A stretch of DNA of 64,000 nucleotides from Buxus sempervirens (taxonomy: Eukaryota; Streptophyta; Magnoliopsida; Buxales; Buxaceae): assembly GCA_947561395.2 (NCBI GenBank), contig OX387187.1:28749829-28813828 (forward strand). Reading direction: 5' to 3'. The position numbers and the translations under genes are program-made. The notes under the pieces are model-generated. The model did no database searches. It was not told the origin of the DNA and worked only from the letters and a program-made list of their open reading frames with translations. This document shows, piece by piece, positions 1 to 10,358 of the stretch. The first letter of the stretch is position 1; the number at the start of each line of letters is the position of its first letter.

Positions 1-332
1 GTCAGATGGGAGATGTTAGATTACGTAATGTTCTGTCAGTTAAAACTAGGAGAGGAGAGGGGACCTAGCCTATTTATAACATAATAGTCCTTCCATTAGG
101 GACTTTGATCGATCTTGAATAGGATTCTATGAAGACTCCTTACCCAATATGGTCTTCTAGTCTACATACAACTTATAGTACATAACAAATACAAAGAAAA
201 TATACTTGTATAATTAAGGTGCACTAAACCCAATTAAATTGATCATACATAATATTGGGTCAATCATAATATCATCATAAACTATATATTCAACTTGTTT
301 TTATAAAATCAAAAATCTATACCATATATAAC
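1..332. other. AT-rich sequence, nothing recognised
   Basis: No open frame of note and no similarity to the other parts of the window. A TATA-like stretch (tatttataac, near 71) is present but is not enough to call a promoter. The stretch ends at the 5-bp target duplication of the adjoining solo LTR. Confidence 0.4.
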
Positions 333-2758
333 TGTGAAACATGGAAATATCACCTAAGATGACTTCCTATATCGTCACGCGGGGATCGATAAAAATAAAG
401 AGTCGCCACCATTCAAGTTAAGGTGTAAATGGACACCAAAGGGTTCATAAGTGTCAAATAAAGCCAAAGTAGCTTTAAATTGAGGAAAAATCCAGAGATC
501 AGGTAAGGGGAATTAGTTATGAGTGAGGGAAGGTGTTAGGCACCCCCACTCATCCGTCTAAAACGGTTGCCACATGCTTGCTTATGCTAAGGATTGTTTA
601 CTAATAAAAAAAATAAACAAAGGATGCTTAAAATAAGCAAAATGTATGTGATTATTCCACATGAGTAGTCCAATAAATTTAGACTCTCCTCATGGATATA
701 TCACTTTAGGACTTCATGAGTGAAGGAAAATCCAAGTAAAATTTGAAGAAAACCCAAGTCCAGGAAAATCTGGAAAAATCAGATTATAAGAACATGAAAG
801 CTTCGATTAACCACAAATCACTTAATTTAAATTCAAATCCAATGAAACCAAAGCCATTTGAAAACTGGCATGAAGTAGAATACTTAGTAAGAAAATCAGT
901 TCAATTAGATTTAAAACAAGAGAGAAATCTTCTATGAAAATCTGCTGTTGTAACTCAAAGAAAAGCGACGAATAAGAATTTTTGAAACTCTATTTGTGGA
1001 GTTTGGCTCCATATAAATCCATGAAAATTTTCATGGATGAAGTATGTGGTGCCATCTTTCAAATGAAATAAGCCTCACACAAAACTCCATCCAGATGTGA
1101 CTTGTGTGCACTCTTGAATAGGCCTTGAAGACCACAGATTAGCTCCGGACTATGCCATTGAGTAGCTCTGAGTCAATCAAGCACACAGGCCACAAATCAG
1201 ATCAAAATCTGTTGAAACCAAATGGAAATGCAAATAGATTCCTCAAGGAAAATATAGAAACTGAAATCACTCAAAACGGATTAAAATTGAGCAAATGGTG
1301 CACCATCAAAACGGCAAGCTTAGCAATCTGGGCTGAACTGACTTACAGACTTTGAACAGATGGTGTCAAAAATTGGCTTCATAGAAATGAACGAAAATTT
1401 CCATATATCAACTAGACATGTTCATCTATCACATGTCTTTGGAATCACTTAAAAATTCATCCGAAGGATGAAGTTATAAGCATTCTAAGACAGGCCACAG
1501 ATGCTGCTCTGTTTTGAAGATTTTTGAAGAAAAAGCCAAAACTAGTGCATGTGTGCAAGTGGATTCGACCAAAACATTTGGAAATCAAGAAAAACCATCT
1601 CATGAAATCCTAAAATTCATTCTAAAGCCAATAAGCTCAAATTTCCCATATTAAACATGGAAATCCAAGATCTAGCTTATCATTGCAAAAAAATAGTGAA
1701 AAGTGTGTTTGGTGGTGGAAATCAATTCTCTAGGAGAAGGCTGGAATCCATTGCTATTGAGAGCAAGGATTCACACATCTTCTTCAGAGACAAATGCACA
1801 ATACATCAGAGAAATCATCCATAGGCTCAAAATAACCAAATAGCATGCTATTCATCATTTGTGGGTTCTAAGCCTAGAGGATCCATTCTTACTTTTTTTT
1901 CCCAAGGTTCTCTCTTCACGTTTTACGGCTAGAGAGAATTCCCAGGTACTTTGGAAGAGGTTTGGGGCTTTAAAAAGACACAAAATGGCCTTACACTATA
2001 GAAAGGTAGAAGATGGGAGTTGGAATGTAAAGAAGGTGCTAGAAACTGAACTAGAGCATTACCTTTTGTAGCTTGAGCACTTGAGGCAGCAATCCAGCAG
2101 AGTTTCTCCTCTTCTTGCAGAGCTTCCAAGCTTCAAATTATCAGCCATTTGCAAGAAGAGGACCCCTCTATTTATAGGCACAGCCAAGGGCAATAAAGTC
2201 CCAAGGGTATGCCTAAAAATCTCTCTAGATTGTTCCAATTCAAGTTAAAGCCTTGAATTGATGTAAATCTAGAGGTTTCGGAGGATAAAATAGGGAGTTC
2301 AAGTCCCTGAAAGAGAGGTAATATGCGTAAATAAAGCTTAGAGATCGAGCCTTTTCGCAAATCCCCGAAACAAGCAAAACCGTATACACAGTGCGGTTTC
2401 CACAGAACCGTCACTCTATATGCGGTTTCCATGCAAATTCACCTCAACCGCACATACAAGGCGGTTCCAATTCAGTTACGCTCGTCATGATTGCTGTCAA
2501 CGTAGCTCAACGGCCAAAGCTTCTAGAAGCCACGTGGCAGCTCACGCAAGAAGCATGAACATCAACCGTGCTATGTGTGCGGTTGTGACCGCACATACAG
2601 GGCGATTGAGACCAAATTCTCAAAAACCGTATATTTAGTGCGATTAGCACCATTCTTGAGTACTTTTGAGTGTTTGACATATGTCAAAGCTCAAATATAA
2701 CATTTAAAGTTCTTTTTGACTGTTCTCTTATATTGAAGTGCAATTTGGGGTATCTACA
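333..2758 (-). mobile_element. Solo LTR, family A (Tat-like Ty3/gypsy)
   Basis: Read on the minus strand it begins TGTAGATACCCCAAATTGCA and ends with CATGTTTCACA, the same ends as the LTR at 36799-39103, which is followed by a primer-binding site and gag-pol. Flanks are ATAAC (328-332) and ATAAT (2759-2763), a 5-bp target duplication with one mismatch, so this looks like a solo LTR. A TATA box (TATAAATAG, minus strand, 2168-2176) lies downstream of a palindrome array at 2376-2647. A possible splice donor follows the TATA box by roughly 100 nt. No internal region is attached. Confidence 0.85.
2376..2647 (-). repeat. Palindrome array, AACCGCA/TGCGGTT stems, LTR promoter
   Basis: At least six imperfect palindromes whose arms are variants of AACCGCA and TGCGGTT, separated by about 7 nt, at about 2376, 2405, 2444, 2562, 2586 and 2621. 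Spacing is 29 and 39 bp for the first three, then irregular. The array lies upstream of the LTR TATA box. The stem differs completely from that of the LTRs at 10359 and 36799, although the LTRs are otherwise alike. Confidence 0.75.
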
Positions 2759-2763
2759 ATAAT

Positions 2764-3289
2764 GAGAATAGGTCCATTCGGAAGCGTGCCAACAACTTTG
2801 CATGACTTCCCCAAAAAGTGCTTACTGTACATGTTCTTTGTAAAGGCATAATTAATATAGGGTTAAAATAGTCAAAACCCTATCTATTCATTTAAAATCT
2901 GAGCTGGTGTAAAACTATTCCCTCCCTTTATGTGCACCCCGCTAGTACAATTAATGTGAGCCCACACTAAAAAAAAGTCTACACGTTTATGTGGATTGAG
3001 GAAAGAAAAGAAGATAGAGAACAAAAGAATTTTCTTTTGCTTGATCTTTCATTGATTTTGATAAACATGTTTTTATAGCTATACATTAATTGGGAGAAAG
3101 TTCACATAATTACAATAGTAAGATTATAGCCTGAATGTTGGCAGCCACGTCGTCTGCAAAAGATATTTGATTTTCAAAATCTTGTGATTCAATATGGGTT
3201 CAATAGAAAATGAAATTAGATTAACCAAAAGTAAAATTACAAGAATTTTCTTTTTTTTTTTAATTACAAGAATTGCACTAAGAACTCTA
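2764..3289. other. Non-coding, nothing recognised
   Basis: AT-rich sequence to the right of the first solo LTR. I see no coding frame, repeat copy elsewhere in the window, or structural element in it. Confidence 0.35.
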
Positions 3290-4553
3290 AAGAACATTTT
3301 GTTAATTTCAAAAGCTGAATTTTCTGCTTCTATAAGCCTAGGCTATCTTTAGATATTTTTATCTAAAAAATCTTTTTGAAAACTGTCCTTTTTTTTTGGT
3401 TTGAAAATTGTCCTTGCCCAGCAAAATTTCAAATTTTTATATTGGAAAAGAAAAAAAATCTTTGTGAAAGGGTTTCAAACAGCAACTAATGCTTCTGTAC
3501 TATCAATCCTTGTTGTGGCTATAGTTGTGGCTTGTGGGGTAAGGTACATGACAAGCCAAATTTTGTTTTAATTGTGATGGTTGGTCGTTGTTAGGCTCCT
3601 CAAATGAATTCTTTTGTAATATCATCCGTGGTTAGTTCAATTTTCCAATCGCTATAGTTGTTCGGAATGATACAAGGCATGTCACATTTTGTATTAATTG
3701 TGATGGGATTTGTAGTTCGCTCTATTCAAATGCACGAAGTGTCCAAATGGTTGCTTGTTTTTAGACTATTCAAATGGAATCTTTTGTGACTTGTATTTTC
3801 AATCTAGAGTGATTAGTAGGGAAAATGGGTTGGATTGGATTGAGTTGGTTGTATATGTGGGTTCAACACAAGAGGAAATTAGATTAACCAAAGTAAAATT
3901 ATAAAAAATGACACTAAGAACCCAAAAAAAAAATGATTTCCTTTTCTTAAAAGCCAAATTTTCAACTTCTATATACCAAGGTTATTTTTTATTTTTTTAA
4001 AATTAAATAAAAAACTATTCTCCATATACAATTTCAGTTTTTTGTTTTCAAAAATGAAAAATCAATTTGTAAAAAGGGTTTCTTTATTGCATTTACTTAC
4101 TTTATTATGGATCCTTGCAACATTGTCAGAGTGATTCTTAGGGATGGCAACGGTTCGGTTAAAGTCGACAAACTGAACCTATTAGGATTAGTTTTGGGTC
4201 TTCAATAGTTGGTTTCGGTTTGGTTTTGGTTTCTAACTGAAAAAACTGATGCAGTTTCGGTTTGGTTGCGATTTTAAGGGGAAACCAAATCAAAGCCAAA
4301 CTGACTATATATAATATGCATAAGGTTTGAGTTGCACAATTGCACAACCCACTAGTCGGTTAGCTCATTAGGGATTTATTAAAAATTTTAGAGATGGAAT
4401 AGAACAACGTATTAGAGAAGAGGAGGCTAACAAGCTTTGATACAATTTTTCATTAATGAGCACATCCCTGTGTAAACACGGCATAATAATAGAAAATTTA
4501 ATTTATTTGAACTTCCAAAAAAGGCGGAACGACTCATTTCAGTCACAGTTTCA
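3290..4553. repeat. Direct duplicate block, copy 1
   Basis: This stretch resembles 6160-7305 in order and sequence, including the phrases around 'gctgaattttctgcttc', 'cacattttgtattaattg' and 'gggttggattggattgag'. Both copies carry the same hAT-type insertion at the same GTGATTCT site (4131-4138 and 6869-6876), so the duplication is younger than that insertion. Copy 1 breaks off at about 4553, where retroelement-derived sequence begins. Confidence 0.7.
4139..4553 (+). mobile_element. Truncated hAT-type non-autonomous element
   Basis: The start TAGGGATGGCAACGGTTCGG and the following sequence match the complete element at 6877-7433, and the upstream 8-bp site GTGATTCT is the same. The right end is missing: the element stops near 4553 and joins a relic of a retroelement gene. 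Confidence 0.75.
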
Positions 4554-4690
4554 ATAAATGCCACTAGTACCACGAAGTTCCTATCTCTGAAGTTGATCAT
4601 CGTCTCTGGATTTGGCTGATAAGTGCCAGACCATCTCACTTGATCATCGGGAAGAGTACCCAAAAAGGTGAACCAGCGCCATTCGCGGTC
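4535..4690 (-). pseudogene. Relic of DUF7745-like retroelement gene
   Basis: The minus-strand translation reads WFTFLGTLPDDQVRWSGTYQ and continues with a phrase like NFRDRNFVVLV. This matches the second exon of the gene at 57696-59449, which has WFTFLGLLQDDQVRWPGTYQ and NFRDRNFLIL. Only about 50 codons are recognisable; both ends are lost and other frames interfere. It is a decayed piece of an antisense gene from a family A-like element, whose palindromes (4707-4759) and an LTR-like start (5106) remain just to its right. The boundary with the hAT fragment is approximate. Confidence 0.75.
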
Positions 4691-4706
4691 GGATAAAGGG
4701 CCTTGA

Positions 4707-4759
4707 AATGCGGTCAACACCTGACCGCAAGATAAATGCGGACAACACAGAACCGCAAT
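4707..4759. repeat. Two palindromes with TGCGGTC/GACCGCA stems
   Basis: Two units: TGCGGTC-7 nt-GACCGCA (core of 4707-4731) and a weaker TGCGG...CCGCA unit at 4735-4759. On the minus strand they lie directly upstream of the DUF7745-like relic, the same position as the array at 59579-59720 relative to the intact gene. The stem resembles that of the LTRs at 333 and 19886. Confidence 0.7.
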
Positions 4760-5105
4760 TCCAATGTGGGCAGCATATGGAAAATGGATTTTCATTATTT
4801 TTGTCCACACTTATCAGGAGATTAATGTCCATATTAATTGTAAATTGCATGGATTACCACTTCACCCATTTTTATTTGCTCAAATATCACTTCATAGCCA
4901 TGAGTGCTTAGTAAGACTAGAGAGGAGGATTTGCCCCTTAAAGTTAGGGACTTTCAACAATTCTTCCACACAACTACTTTTTCCAAAATTACCTTTCAAA
5001 TCCTTGCAAATTGCAATTAGCTAGACAAAGCTCAAGAAGTGCAATTTGTGGGTCTTTTTGCTCTCTGTTGATAATTGGTTCTAATTCCAGCAAATAGGGG
5101 GTAGT

Positions 5106-5125
5106 TGTAGACAACCCAAATTGCA
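5106..5125 (+). mobile_element. LTR-like left terminus (relic)
   Basis: TGTAGACAACCCAAATTGCA differs by one base from the family A LTR start TGTAGACACCCCAAATTGCA, and a G-run (atagggggtag) resembling a polypurine tract precedes it. Sequence after about 5130 no longer resembles the other family A LTRs. Taken with the gene relic and palindromes at 4535-4759 this is probably the 3' end of an old, diverged plus-strand element. Confidence 0.55.
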
Positions 5126-5215
5126 CTACAAGAGGAGAAGATAAAAGAAAATATTCAAGATAAAGGAAAATATTCAATTGAGATTTAAATATTTTCCTTT
5201 ATCTTCTCCTCTTGT
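5125..5215. repeat. Inverted repeat, about 30-nt arms
   Basis: Left arm from tacaagaggagaagataaa and right arm ending tttatcttctcctcttgta are reverse complements over about 30 nt with a small number of mismatches; the inner spacer holds a second partial copy of the left arm. No function is evident. Confidence 0.65.
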
Positions 5216-6159
5216 ACTCAATTCCTACCAAAAGATAGAAAGAGACAAGAGAAAGACAAGTGTTCTGTCTTATTATAAGAAGGCACTAAGGTCCTACTCC
5301 CCAACATCCTTCACAAGTACTCCACAAATCCATAAGAAAACCCCTAAATTGCACATGCTTAATTATAATACCAACAATTATAATTTTTATATCAATAATT
5401 AGTACATTAATAGCACAAAATAATTTAATACTTTTCGTCCAATAAAATACCAAGTTAATCCTTAAATTAACAACCATACGTATAATTGCATAAATTAAGG
5501 AAGAAAACCTTAAATTCAAATTAACCCTAATAAATCCTCAAATAAATATATGATAATTAATAGAAAATCACTAGAAACAAAATATAATTAATCTCACGTC
5601 TAAAACATGCGAGATAAATTACAATTAATTCAATAAATTCCTCGATAATTAACAAAAAAAATTCCAAATTAATTTCAAGTCATCGTAAACACAGCAAAAC
5701 ATAAGAATCTCTAAAACTGGAATGTTACAATTCCAAACGTAGAATAAACATTACCCATTATTAAATTGACTGGTTGAACAGTTCGACATAGTTTTCTGCT
5801 TTAATTGAGTTATGTTTGAGGTAGATATGATTAACGTGGATTGTGTACTCCTAACCGTGTGAACGTGTTTTTGGACTTCATTGTATGTTTTGTTTTCTTG
5901 TGGAAAGTGGAAACCTTATTTTCCATCTTTTGGAAGAAAATCAATTTCTTATCTCCTATCTTTATGTCGAATTAAAGGTATACATTCGTCTCATTATACA
6001 TTTATGTTTGTAATCTTATTATTATTATAATTTTTGTATTTATCATCATAAATTGACATTTGTAATCTTACTATGAAGTTTTGCGTGACATTAAAATATA
6101 TGTAAACTTTTGTTAACTATTTTAATTTAATAACCATAATAAACTTCTATAAAATGTGA
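5216..6159. other. AT-rich non-coding sequence
   Basis: Low-complexity AT-rich sequence with no supported coding frame. A stretch at about 5805-5900 (gtttgaggtag, ctcctaaccgtg, gttttgttttcttgtg) recurs in weaker form at about 8407-8520, so the two areas share an old repeat. Confidence 0.35.
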
Positions 6160-7305
6160 ATTATTTTTCATTTGAAAGCTGAATATTTTCTGCTTCCATA
6201 AACCTCGACTAATTTTAGACTTTTTCTTTAAAAAAAAAAGTATTTTCTAAAACTTTCCTTGCCCATCAAAATTTCAAAATTTTATATTGAAAAAGGAAAA
6301 AATAGTTGTGGGGTATTTTTTTTTTTGGTAGAAATAGTTGTGGGGTATGGTACATGAAATTCCACATTTTGTTTTAAATTTTGGGTATCATACGTACAGT
6401 ACATGTCACATTTTGTATTAATTGTGATGGGATTTGTAGTTCGGTCTATTCAAATGCACACGGTGTCCAAATGGTTGCTTGTTTTTAAGACTATCCAAAT
6501 GGAATCTTTTGTGATTTGTATTTTCAATCCAAAGTGATTAGCGGCGAAAATGGGTTGGATTGGATTGAGTTGCTCGTATATGGGGGTTCAACACGAGGAA
6601 ATTAAATTAACCAAAGTAAATTTATAAAAAGTGACACTGAGAACTCAAAAAAAAAAAAAAAAAATTTTTTGATTTCCCTATTCTTAAAAGCCGAATTTTC
6701 AACTTCTATAAACCAAGGTTATTTTTTTATTTTTTTAAATTAAATAAAAAACTATTCTTTCCATATACAATTTCAGTTTCTTGTTTCCAAAATGAAAAAT
6801 CAATTTGTAAAAAGGGTTTCTTTATTGCATCTACTTACTTTATTATGGATCCTTGCTACATTGTCAGAGTGATTCTTAGGGATGGCAATGGTTCGGTTAA
6901 AGTCGACAAATTGAACCGAACCAAACTTATTAGGATCAGTTTTGGGTCTTCAATAATTGGTTTCGGTTTGGTTTTGCTTTTTAACTGGAAAAACTGATGC
7001 AATTTCGGTTTGGTTACGAATTTATGGGGAAACCAAACCGAAACCGAACTAACCACATATATTGTGCATAAGGTTTGAGTTGCACAATTGCACAGCCCAC
7101 TAGTCAGTTAGCTCATTAGGGATTTATTAAAAATTTTAGAGATGGAATAGAACAACGTATTAGAGAAGAGGAGGCTGAGAAGCTTTGATACAATTTTTCA
7201 TTAATGAGCACATCCCTGTATAAACAAGGTATAATAATAGAAAATTTAATTTATTTGAACTTCCAAAAAAGGCGGAACGACTCAATTCAGTCACGGTTTC
7301 AATAA
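6160..7305. repeat. Direct duplicate block, copy 2
   Basis: Second copy of the block at 3290-4553, holding the complete hAT-type insertion. Divergence is moderate, with small length differences in A/T runs. Confidence 0.7.
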
Positions 7306-7433
7306 TATGAAAATTAAACGGTTTTGGTTTTAAAATTAGTAAACCGTAACGATTATAGTTCGGTTATGGTTTTCATGGTCAACTTGTCGGTTTGGTTTTG
7401 ATTTTTTGCAAAACCAATCCGTTGCCATCCCTA
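6877..7433 (+). mobile_element. Complete hAT-type non-autonomous transposon
   Basis: The 557-bp element has terminal inverted repeats TAGGGATGGCAA at the left and TTGCCATCCCTA at the right. It is bounded by a perfect 8-bp target duplication, GTGATTCT, at 6869-6876 and 7434-7441. An 8-bp duplication and this TIR style fit the hAT superfamily. Inner sequence is built from runs like GGTTCGGTT and AACCGAACC, and there is no coding frame of useful length, so it must have moved with a transposase supplied elsewhere. Confidence 0.88.
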
Positions 7434-7441
7434 GTGATTCT

Positions 7442-8207
7442 TCTCCGATTTTTAATCCTGCCTGCATCAGTGTCCAATGAGAGTGGTGCACATAACTGTG
7501 AATTTTAAACCTGAGGGGTAAAGCTTAGCAGTTCAGGAGGGTACTGATGGGATCTGGTGCATTAGTGTTGGTATAATCATACCATAAAAATTCAGGAGGG
7601 TACGTTCTTTAGTCTTGTTGGAGACTAATACATGGACTGAAGATCTTAGATGAATTGCTTGGCTACATCATTATAATTGTGGGGTACCATGCACGAATGT
7701 CTTTTTGTAGTAATTGAGAGAATTCGCCTCATTAAATGCATATCGTATGCAAATGCTTGGTTGCTCTCAAACTATTCAACATCCAAAGCCATTCCTCTCA
7801 AGTCTTTTGTCCTCCTCTTGTATCAATCTCCAATCAGACTGCAACAGGTATCATAAATTAGTTTAAGAATTCTAAATGCAAGGAAAAGCTTACCAATTCA
7901 AGGATATATGTATCAATCTCATTGGAGGATGATATATAAAGAGACAACACAAGATTTGAGAGGAATTGTTTCCACAAACATCACCTTGCCATTTTAGATT
8001 AATCAATAATATGTCCAAATGGTACCATAGCGTGAAACGGACTTGACACATGTAGCCATTCAATAGGGGGCCCTACACCCCAAAAAAAATTCGAGTCAAT
8101 GGTATCACAATATTATCGGATTTTGGGACCAGAGGAAATGTGTTTGTCCAAATGTCCAGAGGATTTTGTCTAGATTGACAAGTATGATCAAACTACCGCA
8201 TTGGGTT
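7442..8207. other. Non-coding, nothing recognised
   Basis: No convincing gene or repeat. Short frames present are not supported by any recognisable motif. Confidence 0.35.
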
Positions 8208-8389
8208 GAAATCTTCTTCAATGCTTTACTGCCTTGCAGACTGCTATGGGTGTGAGATGCTATCATCTAGAGAATCTCATGATCTGTTATTTTTTTTTAA
8301 TAAAAAAACATTGACCATGAGGTGCTCTACATGGCATCATCTCATGCCCACAGCAGTCTACAATGCAGTAAAGCATTGTATAAGATTTC
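8208..8389. other. Long fold-back, possible miRNA-like precursor or MITE
   Basis: The 182-nt segment starts gaaatct and ends agatttc, and its two halves are imperfect reverse complements along most of their length. The left arm has caatgctttactgc, agactgct and tgagatg; the right arm has the complements catctca, agcagtct and gcagtaaagcattg. The loop is a T/A run near 8290-8310. Arm length (about 85 nt) and scattered mismatches suit a plant miRNA precursor or an old MITE. I found no match to a miRNA I know, including miR172, which I compared. Confidence 0.6.
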
Positions 8390-8721
8390 ATCTTGCTTTA
8401 GATGCCTTATGTTTGAGGTAATGATGCATGTGAATCCTATACTCCTAACCAAGCCAATATTTCATTTGCTTAGTCATTCTTTTTTCGTTTTATTGTATCT
8501 TTTGTTCTCTTGTCACGAACCTCGTTTTTCATGTTTTGCTCATAAGAGCATTTTCTTATCATAAATCTTTATGCTGTTTGAAAGGGTAAAAATATTAAAA
8601 TATTACTTACTTTTTAAACATCATTACTTTTAAGAATTTTTTATGGTTTTTTATTATAACGATTTGACATAAAGCATACCGATTTGATATAAAGTTAAAG
8701 TGGTTTGAGTTTAGGGAATTT

Positions 8722-8753
8722 ACAGTGGTTCCTCAAATTTGAGGAAGCACTGT
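8722..8753. repeat. Near-perfect 32-bp palindrome
   Basis: The core TTCCTCAAATTTGAGGAA is a perfect 18-bp palindrome. It is extended by ACAGTG and CACTGT outside one G/G mismatch. It touches the left border of the family B LTR that starts at about 8753. Confidence 0.8.
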
Positions 8754-10358
8754 GTTAGTACATGATTTTTGCACCTCTAAAATGAAGAAAAAAAAAGAAG
8801 TCAAACCCTGAGAGGGTCAAAAAGTTAACTTTTTGATCGGGTACAAATTGACCACCATACTTCATGCCATTGGAAAGAGGATTCCGATACGGTTCTAATG
8901 CCACTGAGTTTGCTCAATCGGAGTCCGGATGAAGAAGTTATGAACTGGTCAAATCTCAAAAAAACAAAAATCAACTTTCTGCTAAACCCCGGATTAGCTG
9001 CTCAAAATCCGATAAGGAGATATGAGCAAAATTGGCTCCGGAGCGCGACTCGATACTTTTGCTAAAAAACCCAAATTTGCTGCTAAACTCTAGCTCAGTG
9101 GGTAGAGAATCTCGACCTGATTCCAACGCCACTGAGTTTGTCAGAATCGGAGCTCAGATGAAAGAGTTGTGAGCAGTTAAAATTTCAATAAATCTACACG
9201 TGGCAAGAATTAAAGAAAGAACAAAAGAATAAAATAGTAATATAATATAAATATCTAAGTAATTAAATTAAAAAAAAAGGTTAGGGGATAAGAAAGGAAT
9301 CAATTCATCATTGTTTTCTTTAAAAAAAAGACATGATATAACAAATATTTGTATTTTGGTCATTTTTTAACTATAAAAGAGGGGCCACCCCATTCCAAAA
9401 GAAGGAGGAGTCCCCCCATCCCTTTTCATTCGACTCCCCCTCTCCTCTCTTGTGTTTTGCCACGTCCAACCTCTGTCCAAAACCCCTCTGCCATTTTCAA
9501 ATCCTGTTTGTTCCTAGTTTGCCCCTGTTCCACACCCTTTTCATCCCTACCTTCCACCCTTTCAACCCAAAGCAAGGGAACCCCCTTTTCAAACCCATTT
9601 CGGGAAATCAACAAGAGCACAGAAGCGCTGCTAAAATCTACCCACTGTCCCCACCTTTCATCTCTCTCAACCCAGAGTAAGAGAGACCCTTTTTCAAACC
9701 CATTTTGCGAACTCAACAGGAATGCGGAAGAGCTGCCAAAATTCTCGAAGAATCACAAACACACTGAAACAAGAAGGTAATAAGGTAGTAAGCCTTCCCA
9801 CATTTTTGTGTTTAACATATATGAAACCAGTTTATTCTGATAACCTTTGTTTCTGGTTTCATTTGCTTCGTCCTCACTATGTTATTTCTAACTCATTCGG
9901 TTTCTTTTGTGCATACAAATGTGACCCTAATGGAGGGAAACTTTCTTATACGATTCACTGGGAGAAGAGGAATGTCATATAAGCTAAAAGAACTCTCCTT
10001 AATGCTTTTTATACTAACCTTGTCTCTTTGATAATTTAACTAATTTATTTTGAGGAGGGATCTGTCCTCCTAAGACGTCTTTTGTACCCCCATAACTTCC
10101 CCCCTCTTTCCCTTCTTAGATTCCCATGCATGCGGGTTTGCAAACAACAAAGCATCAAAGGAAAAAAAAGATGAGGATTCGAAGCAAGTACAAGACATTT
10201 CTATCATCATAGAAGTGGTGAAAAACCAACAGAGGTCGCCGAACATTCAAGGAAGCCAACCGGACTGATCCCGGCCAAAAAAAGTGCAAAATTGAAAAAT
10301 CGGGCAGATGCCCGTATTTACTATACGGTCAGGCATGTCCGTATTTGCTATACGAGCT

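Noticed and set aside
8208..8389. Identification of the fold-back as miR172
   Set aside because: The arms contain agaatct and catcatc-like words but do not contain the miR172 sequence in order.
9349..9982. Open frames of 86-143 codons near 9.4-10 kb
   Set aside because: They lie within the transcribed leader of the family B LTR, are proline/serine-rich from pyrimidine-rich DNA, and are not kept in the homologous region at 23.2-23.5 kb.
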